Part shown: one piece after another, positions 34,088 to 44,199 of the stretch
Numbering within the stretch: the stretch's first letter is position 1
Layout: the number at the start of each line of letters is the position of its first letter
Origin: Mucilaginibacter geliditolerans
GTDB lineage: Bacteria; Bacteroidota; Bacteroidia; Sphingobacteriales; Sphingobacteriaceae
Assembly: GCF_014200495.1 (NCBI RefSeq)
Contig: NZ_JACHBY010000009.1
Span: 151,210-215,209 of the forward strand
DNA: 64,000 nucleotides
Direction: 5' to 3'
Program-made: the position numbers and the translations under genes
Notes under the pieces: model-generated
The model's input: only the letters and a program-made list of their open reading frames with translations
The model's database searches: none
What the model was told of the DNA's origin: nothing

Positions 34088-34879
34088 TTAATTTTTATTT
34101 ATTTCTTTTAAAACATTATCAACGTACGAAAAAGTTGATAAAATGTCTACTTTACCCTTACCTACAGCTACCGTATGCTCATAGTGGGCCGATGGTTTCT
34201 TATCAACTGTTGATACTGTCCATCCATCATCCCAAAATTTAACACCGGCACGGCCTGCATTTATCATCGGTTCAATGGCAATTACCATTCCTTCCTCCAA
34301 TTTTATGCCCGATCCGCGCTTGCCATAGTTTGGTACTTCTGGCTTTTCATGCAAATGCAATCCAACGCCATGCCCTACCAGTTCCTTTACTACACCAAAC
34401 CCATGCTTTTCAGCATGCTCCTGAACTGCATAGCCTATATCGCCTATCCTCATGCCCACCACAGCCTTCTCAACCCCAAGGTCAAGACATTCTCTGGTTA
34501 CACGCATCAGTGTTTTAACGGTATCGCTAACCTCTCCTACTGCAAAGGTAAATGCCGAGTCGCCGTAGTATTTATTTAAGATAACACCACAGTCAACTGA
34601 TATTAAATCGCCCTCAACCAAAACTTTTTGGCCCGGGAAGCCATGAACAACCTGGTCATTAGGCGAAATGCATAATGAATAAGGAAATCCATGATAATTT
34701 AAAAAAGCTGGAACCCCGCCGTTATCGCGGATATAGGTCTCGGCAAGTTTGTTTAATTCTATAGTTTTAACGCCTGGAGCAATCATCTTAGCGATCTCTC
34801 CAAGCGTTTTAGAAACAAGTAAAGAACTTTCTCTTATGAGTTCTATCTCTTCGACAGACTTATAATTGATCTTTGACAT
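34088..34879 (-). CDS. map: Methionine aminopeptidase, type I
   Basis: A 263-residue enzyme that removes the initiator methionine from nascent proteins. Metal and catalytic residues are in the classical order: H79 in VVHGFPG, D96 (SVDCG), D107 (GDSAF), H in VGHGVGLHLHE, E in IEPMI and E in YEHTVAV. It is the short type Ia form without an N-terminal zinc finger. It lies 9 nt after secY, the usual place in the spc cluster. Confidence 0.96.
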   Translation of the reverse strand: MSKINYKSVEEIELIRESSLLVSKTLGEIAKMIAPGVKTIELNKLAETYIRDNGGVPAFLNYHGFPYSLCISPNDQVVHGFPGQKVLVEGDLISVDCGVILNKYYGDSAFTFAVGEVSDTVKTLMRVTRECLDLGVEKAVVGMRIGDIGYAVQEHAEKHGFGVVKELVGHGVGLHLHEKPEVPNYGKRGSGIKLEEGMVIAIEPMINAGRAGVKFWDDGWTVSTVDKKPSAHYEHTVAVGKGKVDILSTFSYVDNVLKEINKN

Positions 34880-34888
34880 GCTGTTAAA

Positions 34889-36226
34889 TTAGATAACCGG
34901 GCTTGATCCAGTAACCGCAGGTGCTGAGCTACGACCTTTTATTCTGCCCGTTTTCATTAATCCATCATAATGACGCATTAATAAATGGCTTTCTATTTGC
35001 TGCAAGGTATCCAATATAACACCTACAAGAATGATCAGTGATGTACCACCGAAGAAACGTGCAAATATTGGAGTAACACCTATCATACTTGCAACAGCAG
35101 GTATAACAGCTATAATAGCCAGCGCAATTGAGCCCGGTAAAGTTATCTTTGAAATAATATCGTCTATAAAGTTGGCTGTTGCCATACCTGGTTTTACACC
35201 CGGTACAAATCCACCATTCTTTTTCATGTCATCCGCCATTTGGTTAGGATTAACAGTGATAGCGGTGTAGAAATAGGTAAACAGGATGATCAATACAGCA
35301 AACAACAAGTTGTGTGGCCATGAGTTATAGTTTGCCAACGCCATTACTGTAGGGTTAGCAGCTATGCTCGGGAACAATGATGGTATATACGCAGGTATAA
35401 ACATTAAAGCCTGTGCAAATATAATAGGCATTACACCTGCCGCATTTACCTTTAATGGTATATACTGGCGCACGCCGCCATATTGTTTGTTACCAACTAT
35501 ACGTTTTGCATATTGTACAGCAATCTTTCTTGTACCCTGAACAATCAGGATAGTGAACATTACTACAGCTATAAGCGCTACAAGTTCAACCACAAAAGTT
35601 ACTAAACCACCCTGGCCGCCTGTACGGGTTAAAAACTCTGTTGCTACAGCGCCTGGTAGTTGAGCAATGATACCCACCATTATAATTAATGATATACCAT
35701 TACCAATACCTTTATCAGTGATTCTTTCACCAAGCCACATTACAAATAATGTACCTGAGGTTAATACGAATACGTTCAGAATTGTAAACACCGGGTCCGC
35801 AATTAAACGGGCATCACCAGTGATCTGTGATTTCAAATAACCGATAGCCTGTAAAGCAGTAATAGCTATTGTTAGATAGCGGGTCCACTGGTTTATTTTG
35901 TTCTGGCCGCTTTCGCCTTCTTTTTGCAGTTTAGCAAAGTAAGGTACAGCTATACCTAGCAATTGCACCACAATTGAGGCTGAGATGTACGGCATTACGC
36001 CTAATGCAAAAATTGATGCATGCGAAAACGCACCACCTGCAAACATGTTCAGTAAACCAAGCAGGCCTTCTTTAGCATGTGTGCTTAATGATGACGGATC
36101 GACACCAGGTAAAACAACTACGCAGCCTACACGATATATTAAAAGAAATAAGAGTGTGTTAATTATACGCACTCTTAAATCCTCGATTTTCCAGATATTG
36201 GATAATGTGGTGAAAAAATTCTTCAT
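34889..36226 (-). CDS. secY: Preprotein translocase subunit SecY
   Basis: A 445-residue channel subunit of the Sec translocon in the inner membrane, with ten hydrophobic segments. The plug region VDPSSLSTHAKEGLLGLLNMF, the second helix SIFALGVMPYISASIVVQLL and the cytosolic loop FTYFYTAITVNPNQMADDMKKNGGFVPG are visible. It follows rplO by 8 nt. The C-terminus ends in a short basic/serine tail (KGRSSAPAVTGSSPVI). Confidence 0.97.
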   Translation of the reverse strand: MKNFFTTLSNIWKIEDLRVRIINTLLFLLIYRVGCVVVLPGVDPSSLSTHAKEGLLGLLNMFAGGAFSHASIFALGVMPYISASIVVQLLGIAVPYFAKLQKEGESGQNKINQWTRYLTIAITALQAIGYLKSQITGDARLIADPVFTILNVFVLTSGTLFVMWLGERITDKGIGNGISLIIMVGIIAQLPGAVATEFLTRTGGQGGLVTFVVELVALIAVVMFTILIVQGTRKIAVQYAKRIVGNKQYGGVRQYIPLKVNAAGVMPIIFAQALMFIPAYIPSLFPSIAANPTVMALANYNSWPHNLLFAVLIILFTYFYTAITVNPNQMADDMKKNGGFVPGVKPGMATANFIDDIISKITLPGSIALAIIAVIPAVASMIGVTPIFARFFGGTSLIILVGVILDTLQQIESHLLMRHYDGLMKTGRIKGRSSAPAVTGSSPVI

Positions 36227-36234
36227 TTGAAAAA

Positions 36235-36681
36235 TTATAGCTTAACTATGGTGCCGCCGGCTGCTTCAATAGCTTTTTGCGCAGTTGCGGTAAATGCATG
36301 TGCCTTAACCTCTAAAGTTGCTTTTAGCTCGCCGCGACCAAGGATCTTAACCAGGTCGTTTCTTGAAGCTAAACCATGTGCTTTCAGTGTGTCAAAATCA
36401 ACTGAAGTGAGTGTATATTGCTCAACCAGTTGTTGTAACACATCAAGGTTTACACCAACGTATTCAACACGGTTAGGATTTTTAAAGCCTACCTTAGGAA
36501 CACGACGTTGCAATGGCATCTGGCCACCTTCAAAACCAATTTTAGTTTTGTTACCTGAACGTGAACCTGCGCCTTTATGACCGCGGGTTGATGTACCGCC
36601 ACGGCCAGAACCTGTACCACGGCCAATTCTTTTTCTATTTTTAGTAGAACCTTCTGCAGGTTTTAAATTACTTAAATTCAT
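36235..36681 (-). CDS. rplO: 50S ribosomal protein L15
   Basis: A 148-residue late-assembly protein of the large subunit. [37 protein letters not shown] is the glycine/arginine-rich extension, followed by [20 protein letters not shown] and the globular C-terminal domain. It starts 4 nt after the rpmD stop. Confidence 0.95.
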   Translation of the reverse strand: MNLSNLKPAEGSTKNRKRIGRGTGSGRGGTSTRGHKGAGSRSGNKTKIGFEGGQMPLQRRVPKVGFKNPNRVEYVGVNLDVLQQLVEQYTLTSVDFDTLKAHGLASRNDLVKILGRGELKATLEVKAHAFTATAQKAIEAAGGTIVKL

Positions 36682-36685
36682 GATA

Positions 36686-36865
36686 TTAAATATTTTCTAC
36701 CGCTACCAAATGATTAACTTTCTTTACCATACCGATGATAGCTGGAGTAGCTTCAACTTCCACACTGTGGTTGATCTTGCGTAAGCCCAGGGCCTCAACA
36801 GTCTTTTTCTGGCGCTCACTTCTATCGATCACGCTCTTAATCTGTGTTATTTTGATTTTTGCCAT
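36686..36865 (-). CDS. rpmD: 50S ribosomal protein L30
   Basis: A 59-residue protein located by translation between rpsE and rplO. It begins [20 protein letters not shown] and ends NHLVAVENI. The [17 protein letters not shown] segment is diagnostic. Spacing is 5 nt to rpsE and 4 nt to rplO, consistent with tight coupling. Confidence 0.95.
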   Translation of the reverse strand: MAKIKITQIKSVIDRSERQKKTVEALGLRKINHSVEVEATPAIIGMVKKVNHLVAVENI

Positions 36866-36870
36866 GATGA

Positions 36871-37389
36871 TTATCCGTTAAATACTTTACCTAAATTAAC
36901 GCCGCGATGTTGCGCTACAGTATAAGCATCACGTAATTGTGATAATGCTGATACAGTTGCCTTAACCACGTTGTGTGGGTTTGATGATCCTTTTGATTTT
37001 GCCAATACGTTGTGAACACCTGCAGACTCTAATACTGCACGCATTGCACCACCCGCAATTACACCGGTACCATTAGCAGCTGGTTTTATGAAAACAAAAC
37101 CACCTGAAAATTTACCTATTTGCTCATGAGGTACAGTACCGTTAATGATAGGAACTTTTACTAAGTTCTTTTTTGCATCATCAATTCCTTTGGCAATAGC
37201 TTCGGTAACCTCTTTTGCTTTACCTAAGCCATAACCTACAACGCCATTTTCGTCGCCTACTACCACGATGGCAGAGAAACTGAATGTACGGCCACCTTTT
37301 GTTACTTTGGCAACGCGTTGTATGCTTACCAAGCGGTCTTTTAATTCGATCTCGCTTGTTTTTACTCTTTTTATGTTGATTGTTGACAT
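36871..37389 (-). CDS. rpsE: 30S ribosomal protein S5
   Basis: A 172-residue protein at the mRNA entry channel. The double-stranded RNA-binding-like domain starts at [52 protein letters not shown] is the conserved C-terminal half. It lies 12 nt after rplR in the standard spc order. Confidence 0.97.
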   Translation of the reverse strand: MSTINIKRVKTSEIELKDRLVSIQRVAKVTKGGRTFSFSAIVVVGDENGVVGYGLGKAKEVTEAIAKGIDDAKKNLVKVPIINGTVPHEQIGKFSGGFVFIKPAANGTGVIAGGAMRAVLESAGVHNVLAKSKGSSNPHNVVKATVSALSQLRDAYTVAQHRGVNLGKVFNG

Positions 37390-37401
37390 TTCTTGATTCG
37401 A

Positions 37402-37755
37402 TTAAAAGTTTAAACCACCTTCACGTGCACCTTCAGCAAGTGACTTAACACGGCCGTGGTACAAATAACCGTTCCTATCGAAAACAACATCTTTAATACC
37501 TGCTGCGATAGCTTTTTCAGCAACCAGTTTGCCTACGGCTACTGATTGGTCTGACTTGGTACCTGCTGTTGCTACAAAATCTTTTGACAAAGATGATGCT
37601 GATACAATAGTTTTTCCGGATACATCGTCAATGATCTGGGCATAAATACCTTTATTGCTTCTGTATACAGACAAGCGCGGACGCGCTGTTGAACCTGAAA
37701 GGCGTTTTCTGATACCTTTCTTTATTCTGTCTCTTCTTGATAATTTAGCTCCCAT
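37402..37755 (-). CDS. rplR: 50S ribosomal protein L18
   Basis: A 117-residue 5S rRNA-binding protein. [34 protein letters not shown] is the conserved beginning, and [27 protein letters not shown] is the conserved end. Length and position are standard; it starts 5 nt after rplF. Confidence 0.97.
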   Translation of the reverse strand: MGAKLSRRDRIKKGIRKRLSGSTARPRLSVYRSNKGIYAQIIDDVSGKTIVSASSLSKDFVATAGTKSDQSVAVGKLVAEKAIAAGIKDVVFDRNGYLYHGRVKSLAEGAREGGLNF

Positions 37756-37760
37756 GACGA

Positions 37761-38318
37761 TTATTTTTTAGATGCTGATTTACCTGCTTTTCTTCTCAAT
37801 ATCTCGCCAACAAACTTGATACCCTTACCTTTATAAGGCTCTGGTGTACGTAGTGAGCGTATTTTTGCAGCTACCTGTCCAATTAACTGTTTGTCAATTG
37901 ATTCAAGTATGATGGTTGGGTTTTTACCCTTTTCAGCAGTTGTTGTTACTGTAATTTCTTTTGGTAATTCAAATACATAGTGGTGAGAGTAACCCAACAC
38001 TAAATCTAATGTATTACCTGTATTTGTGGCACGATAACCTACACCTACTAACTCTTGTTGTAATTTGTAACCTTCAGTTACACCTACAACCATGTTATTT
38101 AAAAGTGCGCGGTATAAACCGTGTAATGCTTTGTGGCGTTTTTGCTCAGAAGGGCGTTTAACCAATAAATTTCCTTCTTCCTGCTCAACAATGATATCAC
38201 TGTCTACAGCTTGTGTTAACACACCTTTAGGGCCTTTAACTGTTACCAGGTTCTCTGGAGATACAGTTATCGATACGCCTTGTGGCAGTGCTATTGGTGC
38301 TTTTCCTACTCTTGACAT
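37761..38318 (-). CDS. rplF: 50S ribosomal protein L6
   Basis: A 185-residue protein near the sarcin-ricin loop. It has [19 protein letters not shown], then [11 protein letters not shown], the internal duplication of the fold, and the conserved [25 protein letters not shown] at the C-terminus. It starts 17 nt after rpsH. Confidence 0.97.
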   Translation of the reverse strand: MSRVGKAPIALPQGVSITVSPENLVTVKGPKGVLTQAVDSDIIVEQEEGNLLVKRPSEQKRHKALHGLYRALLNNMVVGVTEGYKLQQELVGVGYRATNTGNTLDLVLGYSHHYVFELPKEITVTTTAEKGKNPTIILESIDKQLIGQVAAKIRSLRTPEPYKGKGIKFVGEILRRKAGKSASKK

Positions 38319-38335
38319 TGCTTAATTCCTCCTGA

Positions 38336-38734
38336 TTAATATACGTAGCATAAAACCTCACCACCAATATTTTGCTGACGAGCTTCTTTATCGGTCATTA
38401 TACCGTGAGAAGTTGACAGTATGGCGATACCTAAACCATTTAATACTCTTGGCAAGTTATCTGTACCTGCGTATTTCCTTAAACCAGGTTTACTGATACG
38501 AGCGATGCTGCGGATAGCAGAAATTTTAGTTATCGGGTGGTATTTTAATGCCACTTTAATAGTTCCTTGCGGACCATTATCCTCAAACTTGTAGTTCGCG
38601 ATGTAACCTTTGTCGAAAAGCACCTTAGTGATTTCCTTTTTCAGATTTGATGCTGGTATTTCCACAACCCTATGGTTGGCTTTAATAGCATTTCTTACAC
38701 GGGTAAGATAATCTGCGATTGGATCTGTATTCAT
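38336..38734 (-). CDS. rpsH: 30S ribosomal protein S8
   Basis: A 132-residue 16S rRNA-binding protein and, in many bacteria, the repressor of the spc operon. [26 protein letters not shown] and the C-terminal [31 protein letters not shown] are diagnostic. The 148-bp gap before it, occupied by a heptad-phased inverted repeat, is unusually long for this position. Confidence 0.97.
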   Translation of the reverse strand: MNTDPIADYLTRVRNAIKANHRVVEIPASNLKKEITKVLFDKGYIANYKFEDNGPQGTIKVALKYHPITKISAIRSIARISKPGLRKYAGTDNLPRVLNGLGIAILSTSHGIMTDKEARQQNIGGEVLCYVY

Positions 38735-38794
38735 TACTTATTGTTTATGATAGTGGTTTCCGTAGACCTTCTATCGGTTAATTATTCTTTTTTA

Positions 38795-38882
38795 AGTATC
38801 AGATAGCTAGTACATAGTATCAAGTATTGAATATCAGTTGTAGCTATCTTGCTACTTGATACTAAATACTTGTTACTGAATA
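38795..38882. repeat. Heptad-phased inverted repeat between rpsN and rpsH
   Basis: The clearest member of the class. The left arm (38795-38837) is six consecutive 7-nt words (such as AGTATCA and AGTACAT). The right arm (38843-38882) is the complementary series (such as TGATACT and TGTTACT). The arms meet across about 5 nt. Confidence 0.72.
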
Positions 38883-39152
38883 TTACCAGCTAGCTTTTCT
38901 TACTCCCGGGATTTTACCTGCTAGTGCCATTTCGCGGAAAGTTACCCTTGAAATGCCGAACTGGCGCATATAACCACGTGGGCGGCCGGTTAATTTACAC
39001 CTGTTGTGTAATTTTACCGCTGATGAAGCTTTAGGCAATTTGTCTAAAGCTAAATAATCTCCTGCTTCTTTAAGGGCAGCCCTTTTTTCAGCATATTTAG
39101 CTACTAATTTGGCACGTTTTACTTCGCGTGCTTTTATTCCTTCTTTAGCCAT
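38883..39152 (-). CDS. rpsN: 30S ribosomal protein S14
   Basis: An 89-residue long-type S14 without the zinc CxxC motifs ([20 protein letters not shown] is the family signature). The long, zinc-free form is usual for Bacteroidota. The start overlaps the rplE stop by one base, so translation is probably coupled. Confidence 0.97.
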   Translation of the reverse strand: MAKEGIKAREVKRAKLVAKYAEKRAALKEAGDYLALDKLPKASSAVKLHNRCKLTGRPRGYMRQFGISRVTFREMALAGKIPGVRKASW

Positions 39153-39709
39153 TACTTGGTCTGATTTTTAAATGGTAATCCAAATTGTTTCAGCAACTCC
39201 AAAGCTTCAACATCATTTGTTGCTGAGGTTACAAAGGTAATATCCATACCTTGTATTTTATTGATCTTGTCAATATTTATCTCAGGGAAAATAATTTGCT
39301 CTGTTATACCTAATGTATAGTTGCCACGGCCGTCAAAACCTTTATCGTTGATGCCTTTGAAATCACGTATACGTGGTAAAGCAACAGCAATTAAGCGGTC
39401 TAAAAACTCATACATTGTATTATCACGTAATGTAACACGTACGCCTACAGGCATGTTTTTACGTAATTTAAAGTTAGAGATATCTTTCTTTGATTTTGAA
39501 GATACTGCTTGCTGACCGGTAATGGTAGTTAACTCAGTGATCGTGTTTTCGATCAGTTTTTTGTCGGTGGTAGCACCGCCAACACCCTGGTTAATGGCAA
39601 TCTTTTCAAGTTTAGGAACCTGCATAACGCTTTTGTACTGAAATTTATCTTTCAGTGCGGTGCGGATCTCTTCCTTATATTTTGATTTTAATCTCGGTGT
39701 GTAAGTCAT
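39152..39709 (-). CDS. rplE: 50S ribosomal protein L5
   Basis: A 185-residue 5S rRNA-binding protein of the central protuberance. [21 protein letters not shown], then [14 protein letters not shown] and [16 protein letters not shown] are diagnostic. It overlaps rplX at the start and rpsN at the stop by one base each. Confidence 0.97.
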   Translation of the reverse strand: MTYTPRLKSKYKEEIRTALKDKFQYKSVMQVPKLEKIAINQGVGGATTDKKLIENTITELTTITGQQAVSSKSKKDISNFKLRKNMPVGVRVTLRDNTMYEFLDRLIAVALPRIRDFKGINDKGFDGRGNYTLGITEQIIFPEINIDKINKIQGMDITFVTSATNDVEALELLKQFGLPFKNQTK

Positions 39710-40053
39710 TACTTAATTTCCTCCCCTGATTTTTTTGATACCCTTACCAATTTACCGGCATCGTTTCTTTTACGGCCAACGCGTGTAGTTTTTCCTGTTT
39801 TAGGATCAACCAGCGCCAGGTTTGAAATGTGTATAGCAGCTTCCTGTTTTACAATTCCACCGTTTGGATTAGCGGCATTAGGCTTTGTATGTTTTGATAC
39901 TAAGTTAGCACCTTCAACAATAGCTCTGCCTTTTTCTAATATTACTTCTGTTATCTTGCCTTGAGTGCCTTTTGAGTCACCGGCTATAACCTTTACTAAA
40001 TCACCCTTACGGATCTTTAATTTAGCAGGTTGTTCGTGTTTTTTCTTATCCAT
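39709..40053 (-). CDS. rplX: 50S ribosomal protein L24
   Basis: A 114-residue assembly-initiator protein with a KOW motif ([22 protein letters not shown], residues 12-33) and the conserved [10 protein letters not shown] segment. It starts 2 nt after rplN and overlaps rplE by one base. Confidence 0.97.
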   Translation of the reverse strand: MDKKKHEQPAKLKIRKGDLVKVIAGDSKGTQGKITEVILEKGRAIVEGANLVSKHTKPNAANPNGGIVKQEAAIHISNLALVDPKTGKTTRVGRKRNDAGKLVRVSKKSGEEIK

Positions 40054-40055
40054 TG

Positions 40056-40424
40056 TTACAATACCTCCGGTGCTAATGATACAATTTTCATAAATTGTTT
40101 CTCACGCAGTTCTCTTGCAACTGGGCCAAAGATACGGGTACCTCTTGGCTCATCCTGGTTGTTTAACAAAACTGCTGCGTTATCGTCAAAACGTATATAT
40201 GAACCATCTTTCCTGCGAATCTCTTTCTTGGTTCTTACTACTACTGCTTTTGATACAGTTCCTTTTTTAACGTTGCCTGATGGCAAAGCGCTTTTTACGG
40301 TAACTACTATCTTATCACCAATAGAAGCATATCTTTTACCGGTACCGCCCAATACGCGGATCACTAAAACTTCTTTAGCACCGCTGTTATCAGCTACATT
40401 TAATCTTGATTCCTGTTGTACCAT
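40056..40424 (-). CDS. rplN: 50S ribosomal protein L14
   Basis: A 122-residue protein at the subunit interface. [27 protein letters not shown] and the C-terminal [29 protein letters not shown] are almost invariant. Length is exact; it starts 1 nt after rpsQ. Confidence 0.97.
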   Translation of the reverse strand: MVQQESRLNVADNSGAKEVLVIRVLGGTGKRYASIGDKIVVTVKSALPSGNVKKGTVSKAVVVRTKKEIRRKDGSYIRFDDNAAVLLNNQDEPRGTRIFGPVARELREKQFMKIVSLAPEVL

Positions 40425-40425
40425 G

Positions 40426-40680
40426 TTATTTAGCCCTTTCTATAATTTGAACTAATCTCCAGTTTTTGCTCTTGCTCAACGGACGGGTTTCCATAATCAA
40501 TACGGTATCTCCAATACCACAGGTATTAGTTTCGTCATGAGCCATAAATTTGGTAGTTTTCTTAACGAACTTACCATAAATCGGGTGCTTCACTTTCCGC
40601 TCAACAGCTACCACGATAGATTTCTCCATCTTGTTGCTAACTACCAGGCCGGTACGTGTTTTTCTTAAATTTCTTTCCAT
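40426..40680 (-). CDS. rpsQ: 30S ribosomal protein S17
   Basis: An 84-residue OB-fold protein. [23 protein letters not shown] is the conserved beginning, followed by [20 protein letters not shown] and the ending [19 protein letters not shown]. It starts 10 nt after rpmC. Confidence 0.97.
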   Translation of the reverse strand: MERNLRKTRTGLVVSNKMEKSIVVAVERKVKHPIYGKFVKKTTKFMAHDETNTCGIGDTVLIMETRPLSKSKNWRLVQIIERAK

Positions 40681-40690
40681 TTCTAAAAAA

Positions 40691-40900
40691 TTAATTCTTT
40701 TCAGAAGCCGGCGCAGCTTTGCGCTTAGTTAATTCAGTAGTTAAACGAGCAACATCCTTGCGTACTTTTGTAATACGTGTTGGGTTCTCAATAGCCGAAA
40801 CCGCATGTGCAAATTTCAGTTTTGTGAGACTTGCTCTCTCTTCGCCGATTCTTGCAACCAATTCTTCAGTTGATAGCTCTAAAATTTCTGAGTTCTTCAT
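40691..40900 (-). CDS. rpmC: 50S ribosomal protein L29
   Basis: A 69-residue two-helix protein at the peptide exit. The in-frame ATG at 40900 ([20 protein letters not shown]) is preferred. An upstream in-frame ATG at 40933 would add eleven residues not found in L29 and would fall inside the left arm of the intergenic repeat. The C-terminal tail [11 protein letters not shown] is slightly longer than usual. Confidence 0.93.
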   Translation of the reverse strand: MKNSEILELSTEELVARIGEERASLTKLKFAHAVSAIENPTRITKVRKDVARLTTELTKRKAAPASEKN

Positions 40901-40908
40901 TTTCTTGT

Positions 40909-40977
40909 TAGTTATTTGAGTTTTTAGTTCCAAGCCCGCTTATCAAACTGATAACTGCAAACTCAAAACTGCTAACT
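40909..40977. repeat. Heptad-phased inverted repeat between rplP and rpmC
   Basis: The right arm (40948-40977) consists of 7-nt words of the form CTNNNAA (CTGATAA, CTGCAAA, CTGCTAA). The left arm (40909-40931) carries the complementary AGTT-containing words in the same phase. Confidence 0.65.
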
Positions 40978-40984
40978 TTTTTAT

Positions 40985-41407
40985 TTATGCTTCCACGTAA
41001 TCTCTACGTACTATAAATCTTGTTTGCACTGGTAATTTTTGTGCTGCAAGGCGTAATGCCTCTTTAGCTGTTTCCAGTGGTACACCTTCTGCTTCAAAGA
41101 TGATCCTTCCGGGGCGTACTACCGCTACCCAGTATTCCGGCGCACCTTTACCTTTACCCATACGTACCTCTGCTGGTTTTTTGGTTACAGGCTTGTCAGG
41201 GAATATCCTGATCCACACCTGGCCTTCACGTTTCATAAAACGTGTAACAGCAATACGTGCAGCTTCTATCTGGCGGCTGGTGATCCAGGCCGGTTCCAGT
41301 GATTTTATACCGAAAGATCCGAATGAAAGTTCAGCGCCACGACTGGCGTTTCCTTTCATTTTGCCTTTTTGCATCTTTCTGAACTTCGTTCTTTTTGGCT
41401 GTAGCAT
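40985..41407 (-). CDS. rplP: 50S ribosomal protein L16
   Basis: A 140-residue protein near the A-site t[24 protein letters not shown] and the conserved [22 protein letters not shown] are diagnostic. It is 47 bp downstream of rpsC and is followed by an 84-bp gap with a heptad repeat before rpmC. Confidence 0.97.
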   Translation of the reverse strand: MLQPKRTKFRKMQKGKMKGNASRGAELSFGSFGIKSLEPAWITSRQIEAARIAVTRFMKREGQVWIRIFPDKPVTKKPAEVRMGKGKGAPEYWVAVVRPGRIIFEAEGVPLETAKEALRLAAQKLPVQTRFIVRRDYVEA

Positions 41408-41454
41408 TTTCTTAAGCTTTATTATCTATTCGATGTCTGTCTCGACTTTGATTA

Positions 41455-42366
41455 TTATCTCTTTCCTGGGCCACCCGGGCGATTTCCACCACCGCGATTT
41501 GCACCGGGACCGCCACCCTGGCGATTTGGTCCACCCGGACGATTTCCACCACCACCTGCGTTACCGCGACGATCGTTGCTTCCACCACCTCTTTTATCAT
41601 TAGGGCCTCCTCTGCGTTCGCCACCGCGTTCGCCGCCTCTTTCGTTACCACGACCGCCGAAGCCTGCCGCGCCACCTTCTGGCCTGCCACCTTTACCGCT
41701 GTTGCTGCTAGTACCGCCAATGTTTGGAGATAGATCGCGTTTGCCGTAAACTTCGCCTTTGCAGATCCATACTTTAACACCTATTTTACCATAAGTAGTT
41801 AATGCTTCTGCTAATGCGTAGTCAATATCAGCACGGAATGTGTGCAGAGGAATTCTTCCTTCTTTATATTGTTCGCTACGTGCCATTTCCGCGCCGCCTA
41901 AACGGCCTGATGTCATTACTTTTATTCCTTCAGCACCCATTCTCATGGTTGAAGCAATAGTAGTTTTCATGGCACGACGGAATGAGATACGAGCCTCAAG
42001 TTGTTTTGCTATACCTTCAGCAACTAATTGTGCGTCAAGCTCAGGGCGTTTGATCTCGAATATGTTGATCTGAACTTCCTTTTTAGTCAGTTTTTTCAAC
42101 TCTTCTTTGATCTTATCAACCTCTGCGCCGCCTTTACCAATTACGATACCCGGGCGTGCAGTGTGGATAGTTACAGTGATGCGTTTTAAAGTACGCTCGA
42201 TAACTATTTTAGATACACCACCTTTGTTTATACGTGCTGAAAGATATTTGCGGATCTTTTCGTCTTCAACTAATTTGTCGGCATAGTGATTTCCACCGAA
42301 CCAATTAGAATCCCAACCTTTGATGATTCCTAATCTGTTACCTATTGGATTTGCTTTCTGTCCCAT
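41455..42366 (-). CDS. rpsC: 30S ribosomal protein S3 with long Gly/Arg/Asn-rich C-terminal tail
   Basis: A 303-residue protein. Residues 1-215 form the normal S3: [21 protein letters not shown], the KH domain with [19 protein letters not shown], and [21 protein letters not shown]. From about residue 218 to the end there is a low-complexity tail of G, R, N, P, D with repeated RGG, NRPGG and GGERGG units, about 85 residues. Typical S3 proteins end near 210-240. The tail is coded by a repetitive GC-rich stretch (41458-41715) and may bind RNA like eukaryotic RGG boxes. The reading frame is intact to the stop. Confidence 0.95.
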   Translation of the reverse strand: MGQKANPIGNRLGIIKGWDSNWFGGNHYADKLVEDEKIRKYLSARINKGGVSKIVIERTLKRITVTIHTARPGIVIGKGGAEVDKIKEELKKLTKKEVQINIFEIKRPELDAQLVAEGIAKQLEARISFRRAMKTTIASTMRMGAEGIKVMTSGRLGGAEMARSEQYKEGRIPLHTFRADIDYALAEALTTYGKIGVKVWICKGEVYGKRDLSPNIGGTSSNSGKGGRPEGGAAGFGGRGNERGGERGGERRGGPNDKRGGGSNDRRGNAGGGGNRPGGPNRQGGGPGANRGGGNRPGGPGKR

Positions 42367-42372
42367 TTCAAA

Positions 42373-42801
42373 TTAATTGTTATCGTTTTTACTGTCCACA
42401 ATAAGTGTTACATGGTTTGAGCGTTTGCGTATGCGGTATCCTCTTCCTTGCGGAGCAGGGCGCAGTCTTTTTAACTGACGGCCACCACCTACTGAAATCT
42501 CTTTAACATATAGTGCACTATCTTCAACGCGTTTGTCTTCGTTTTTTGCTTCCCAGTTTTTGATAGCTGAAAGCAATAGTTTCTCAACGCGTATCGCTGC
42601 TTCTTTATTTGTAAATTTTAAGATGTATAACGCTTTCTCAACGTTTTCACCACGGATCAGATCAACCACCAAACGCATTTTGCGTGGTGAAGTTGGGCAG
42701 TTCTGTAATTTAGCAACTGAAGAGCCGCCTACTATGGCCTTTGCTGCTTCTTTTTGTTGCCTGATCAATACAGACTTTTTGATTTTAGTTGTTGCTTCCA
42801 T
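42373..42801 (-). CDS. rplV: 50S ribosomal protein L22
   Basis: A 142-residue protein lining the exit tunnel. Residues 1-30 are an extra N-terminal part ([21 protein letters not shown]). Then comes the core [29 protein letters not shown], and finally the tunnel hairpin [21 protein letters not shown]. It is longer than the 110 residues of E. coli L22. It starts 3 nt after rpsS. Confidence 0.96.
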   Translation of the reverse strand: MEATTKIKKSVLIRQQKEAAKAIVGGSSVAKLQNCPTSPRKMRLVVDLIRGENVEKALYILKFTNKEAAIRVEKLLLSAIKNWEAKNEDKRVEDSALYVKEISVGGGRQLKRLRPAPQGRGYRIRKRSNHVTLIVDSKNDNN

Positions 42802-42804
42802 GCC

Positions 42805-43071
42805 TTATTTTTTCTTTTCTGCGTGACCGCGGAATGTACGGGTTGGGGCAAATTCACCCAACTTATGACCAACCATATTTTCTGTTACATACACTGGTAT
42901 AAATTTGTTACCGTTGTGTACTGCAAATGTATGACCAACAAAATCAGGAGAGATCATGGAACGACGTGACCATGTTTTTACTACTGATTTCTTATTTGAA
43001 TCATTTAGCGTCGTAACCTTTCTGTCAAGGTTATGATCGATGTAAGGTCCTTTTCTAATTGAACGAGCCAT
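42805..43071 (-). CDS. rpsS: 30S ribosomal protein S19
   Basis: An 88-residue head protein. [19 protein letters not shown] and the conserved [23 protein letters not shown] and [16 protein letters not shown] leave no doubt. It starts 2 nt after rplB. Confidence 0.97.
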   Translation of the reverse strand: MARSIRKGPYIDHNLDRKVTTLNDSNKKSVVKTWSRRSMISPDFVGHTFAVHNGNKFIPVYVTENMVGHKLGEFAPTRTFRGHAEKKK

Positions 43072-43073
43072 TG

Positions 43074-43901
43074 TTATTTCTTCCTTCTTTCAATGATATA
43101 ACGATCCGATGTTTTCTTTTTGTCACGGGTTTTGTAGCCTTTAGCTAATAAACCTTTACGTGAACGTGGGTGACCACCTGAGGCTCTTCCCTCACCACCA
43201 CCCATAGGGTGATCTACCGGGTTCATGGCTACACCACGAACTCTTGGGCGACGGCCTAACCAGCGTTTGCGGCCAGCTTTACCTAACACAGCGTTTGCTT
43301 TCTCGCCATTTGAAACGGTACCGATAGTTGCCAAACAAGTTGACAGTATCATACGTGTTTCGCCTGAAGGCAATTTAATGATAGCATATTTGCCATCACG
43401 TGCTGAAAGCTGTGCGTAAGTGCCTGCGCTGCGTGCGATAGAACCTCCCTGACCTGGGTTTAATTCAATGTTGTGAATAATAGAGCCCAAAGGGATATTT
43501 TTCAATGGCATTGTATTACCTACTTCAGGAGTAGCTGTTTCGCCGGATACAACAGTTTGTCCAACTTCTAATCCTGCCGGAGCGATCATATATCTTTTTT
43601 CACCATCAACAAAGTGTAACAGTGCTATACGTGCTGAACGGTTAGGATCATACTCGATAGTTGCAACCTTTGCAGGGATATCAAATTTATTACGTTTGAA
43701 ATCTATTAACCTGTATGCTTGTTTATGACCACCACCCATGTAGCGCATAGTCATTTTACCGCTGTTGTTACGACCGCCTGAACGTGTGTTGGCTGAAACA
43801 ACCAACGACTTTTCAGGTACATTAGTTGTTATATCTGAGTTAGATACATCAACCCTGAAACGTGTGCCCGGGGTAACCGGTTTAAATCTTTTAACTGCCA
43901 T
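43074..43901 (-). CDS. rplB: 50S ribosomal protein L2
   Basis: A 275-residue protein essential for subunit joining and peptidyl transfer. Family features are [35 protein letters not shown], and the C-terminal [21 protein letters not shown] with the conserved histidine that lies near the peptidyl transferase centre. Standard length; it starts 5 nt after rplW. Confidence 0.97.
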   Translation of the reverse strand: MAVKRFKPVTPGTRFRVDVSNSDITTNVPEKSLVVSANTRSGGRNNSGKMTMRYMGGGHKQAYRLIDFKRNKFDIPAKVATIEYDPNRSARIALLHFVDGEKRYMIAPAGLEVGQTVVSGETATPEVGNTMPLKNIPLGSIIHNIELNPGQGGSIARSAGTYAQLSARDGKYAIIKLPSGETRMILSTCLATIGTVSNGEKANAVLGKAGRKRWLGRRPRVRGVAMNPVDHPMGGGEGRASGGHPRSRKGLLAKGYKTRDKKKTSDRYIIERRKK

Positions 43902-43906
43902 CTCTA

Positions 43907-44197
43907 TTATATATTGCTGTAAAAGTCTATAACTTCACCGTCTTTCAGCGTGATGATCGCTTTCTTATACGCTGCAGCACGACCGCTAACGGCGCCTGCT
44001 TTTGTATTGCGGCTTTTTAATTTACCTACGTACCTCATGGTGTTTACATCTGTAATGGTAACACCGTACATAGTTTCTATTGCTGCCTTAATCTGAATTT
44101 TGTTAGCTCTTGGATCAACTACAAAAGCGTAACGGTTAAGCTTCTCAGTTAATTGAGTTACTTTTTCAGTAAGTAAGGGTTTTTTTAAGATTTCCAT
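43907..44197 (-). CDS. rplW: 50S ribosomal protein L23
   Basis: A 96-residue protein at the tunnel exit where trigger factor and SRP dock. [37 protein letters not shown] is the conserved N-terminal half. The [25 protein letters not shown] loop is the basic extension. It starts 2 nt after rplD. Confidence 0.96.
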   Translation of the reverse strand: MEILKKPLLTEKVTQLTEKLNRYAFVVDPRANKIQIKAAIETMYGVTITDVNTMRYVGKLKSRNTKAGAVSGRAAAYKKAIITLKDGEVIDFYSNI

Positions 44198-44199
44198 AA

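Noticed and set aside
38795..38882. CRISPR array
   Set aside because: Units are only 7 nt, degenerate, without spacers, and arranged as two complementary arms. No cas genes are present.
41100..41780. Long frames on both strands over rplP and the end of rpsC, one His/Asp-rich and one Ala/Val-rich
   Set aside because: They are shadows of rplP and of the repetitive glycine/arginine codons of the S3 tail. The S3 frame itself continues without a break from a conserved core.
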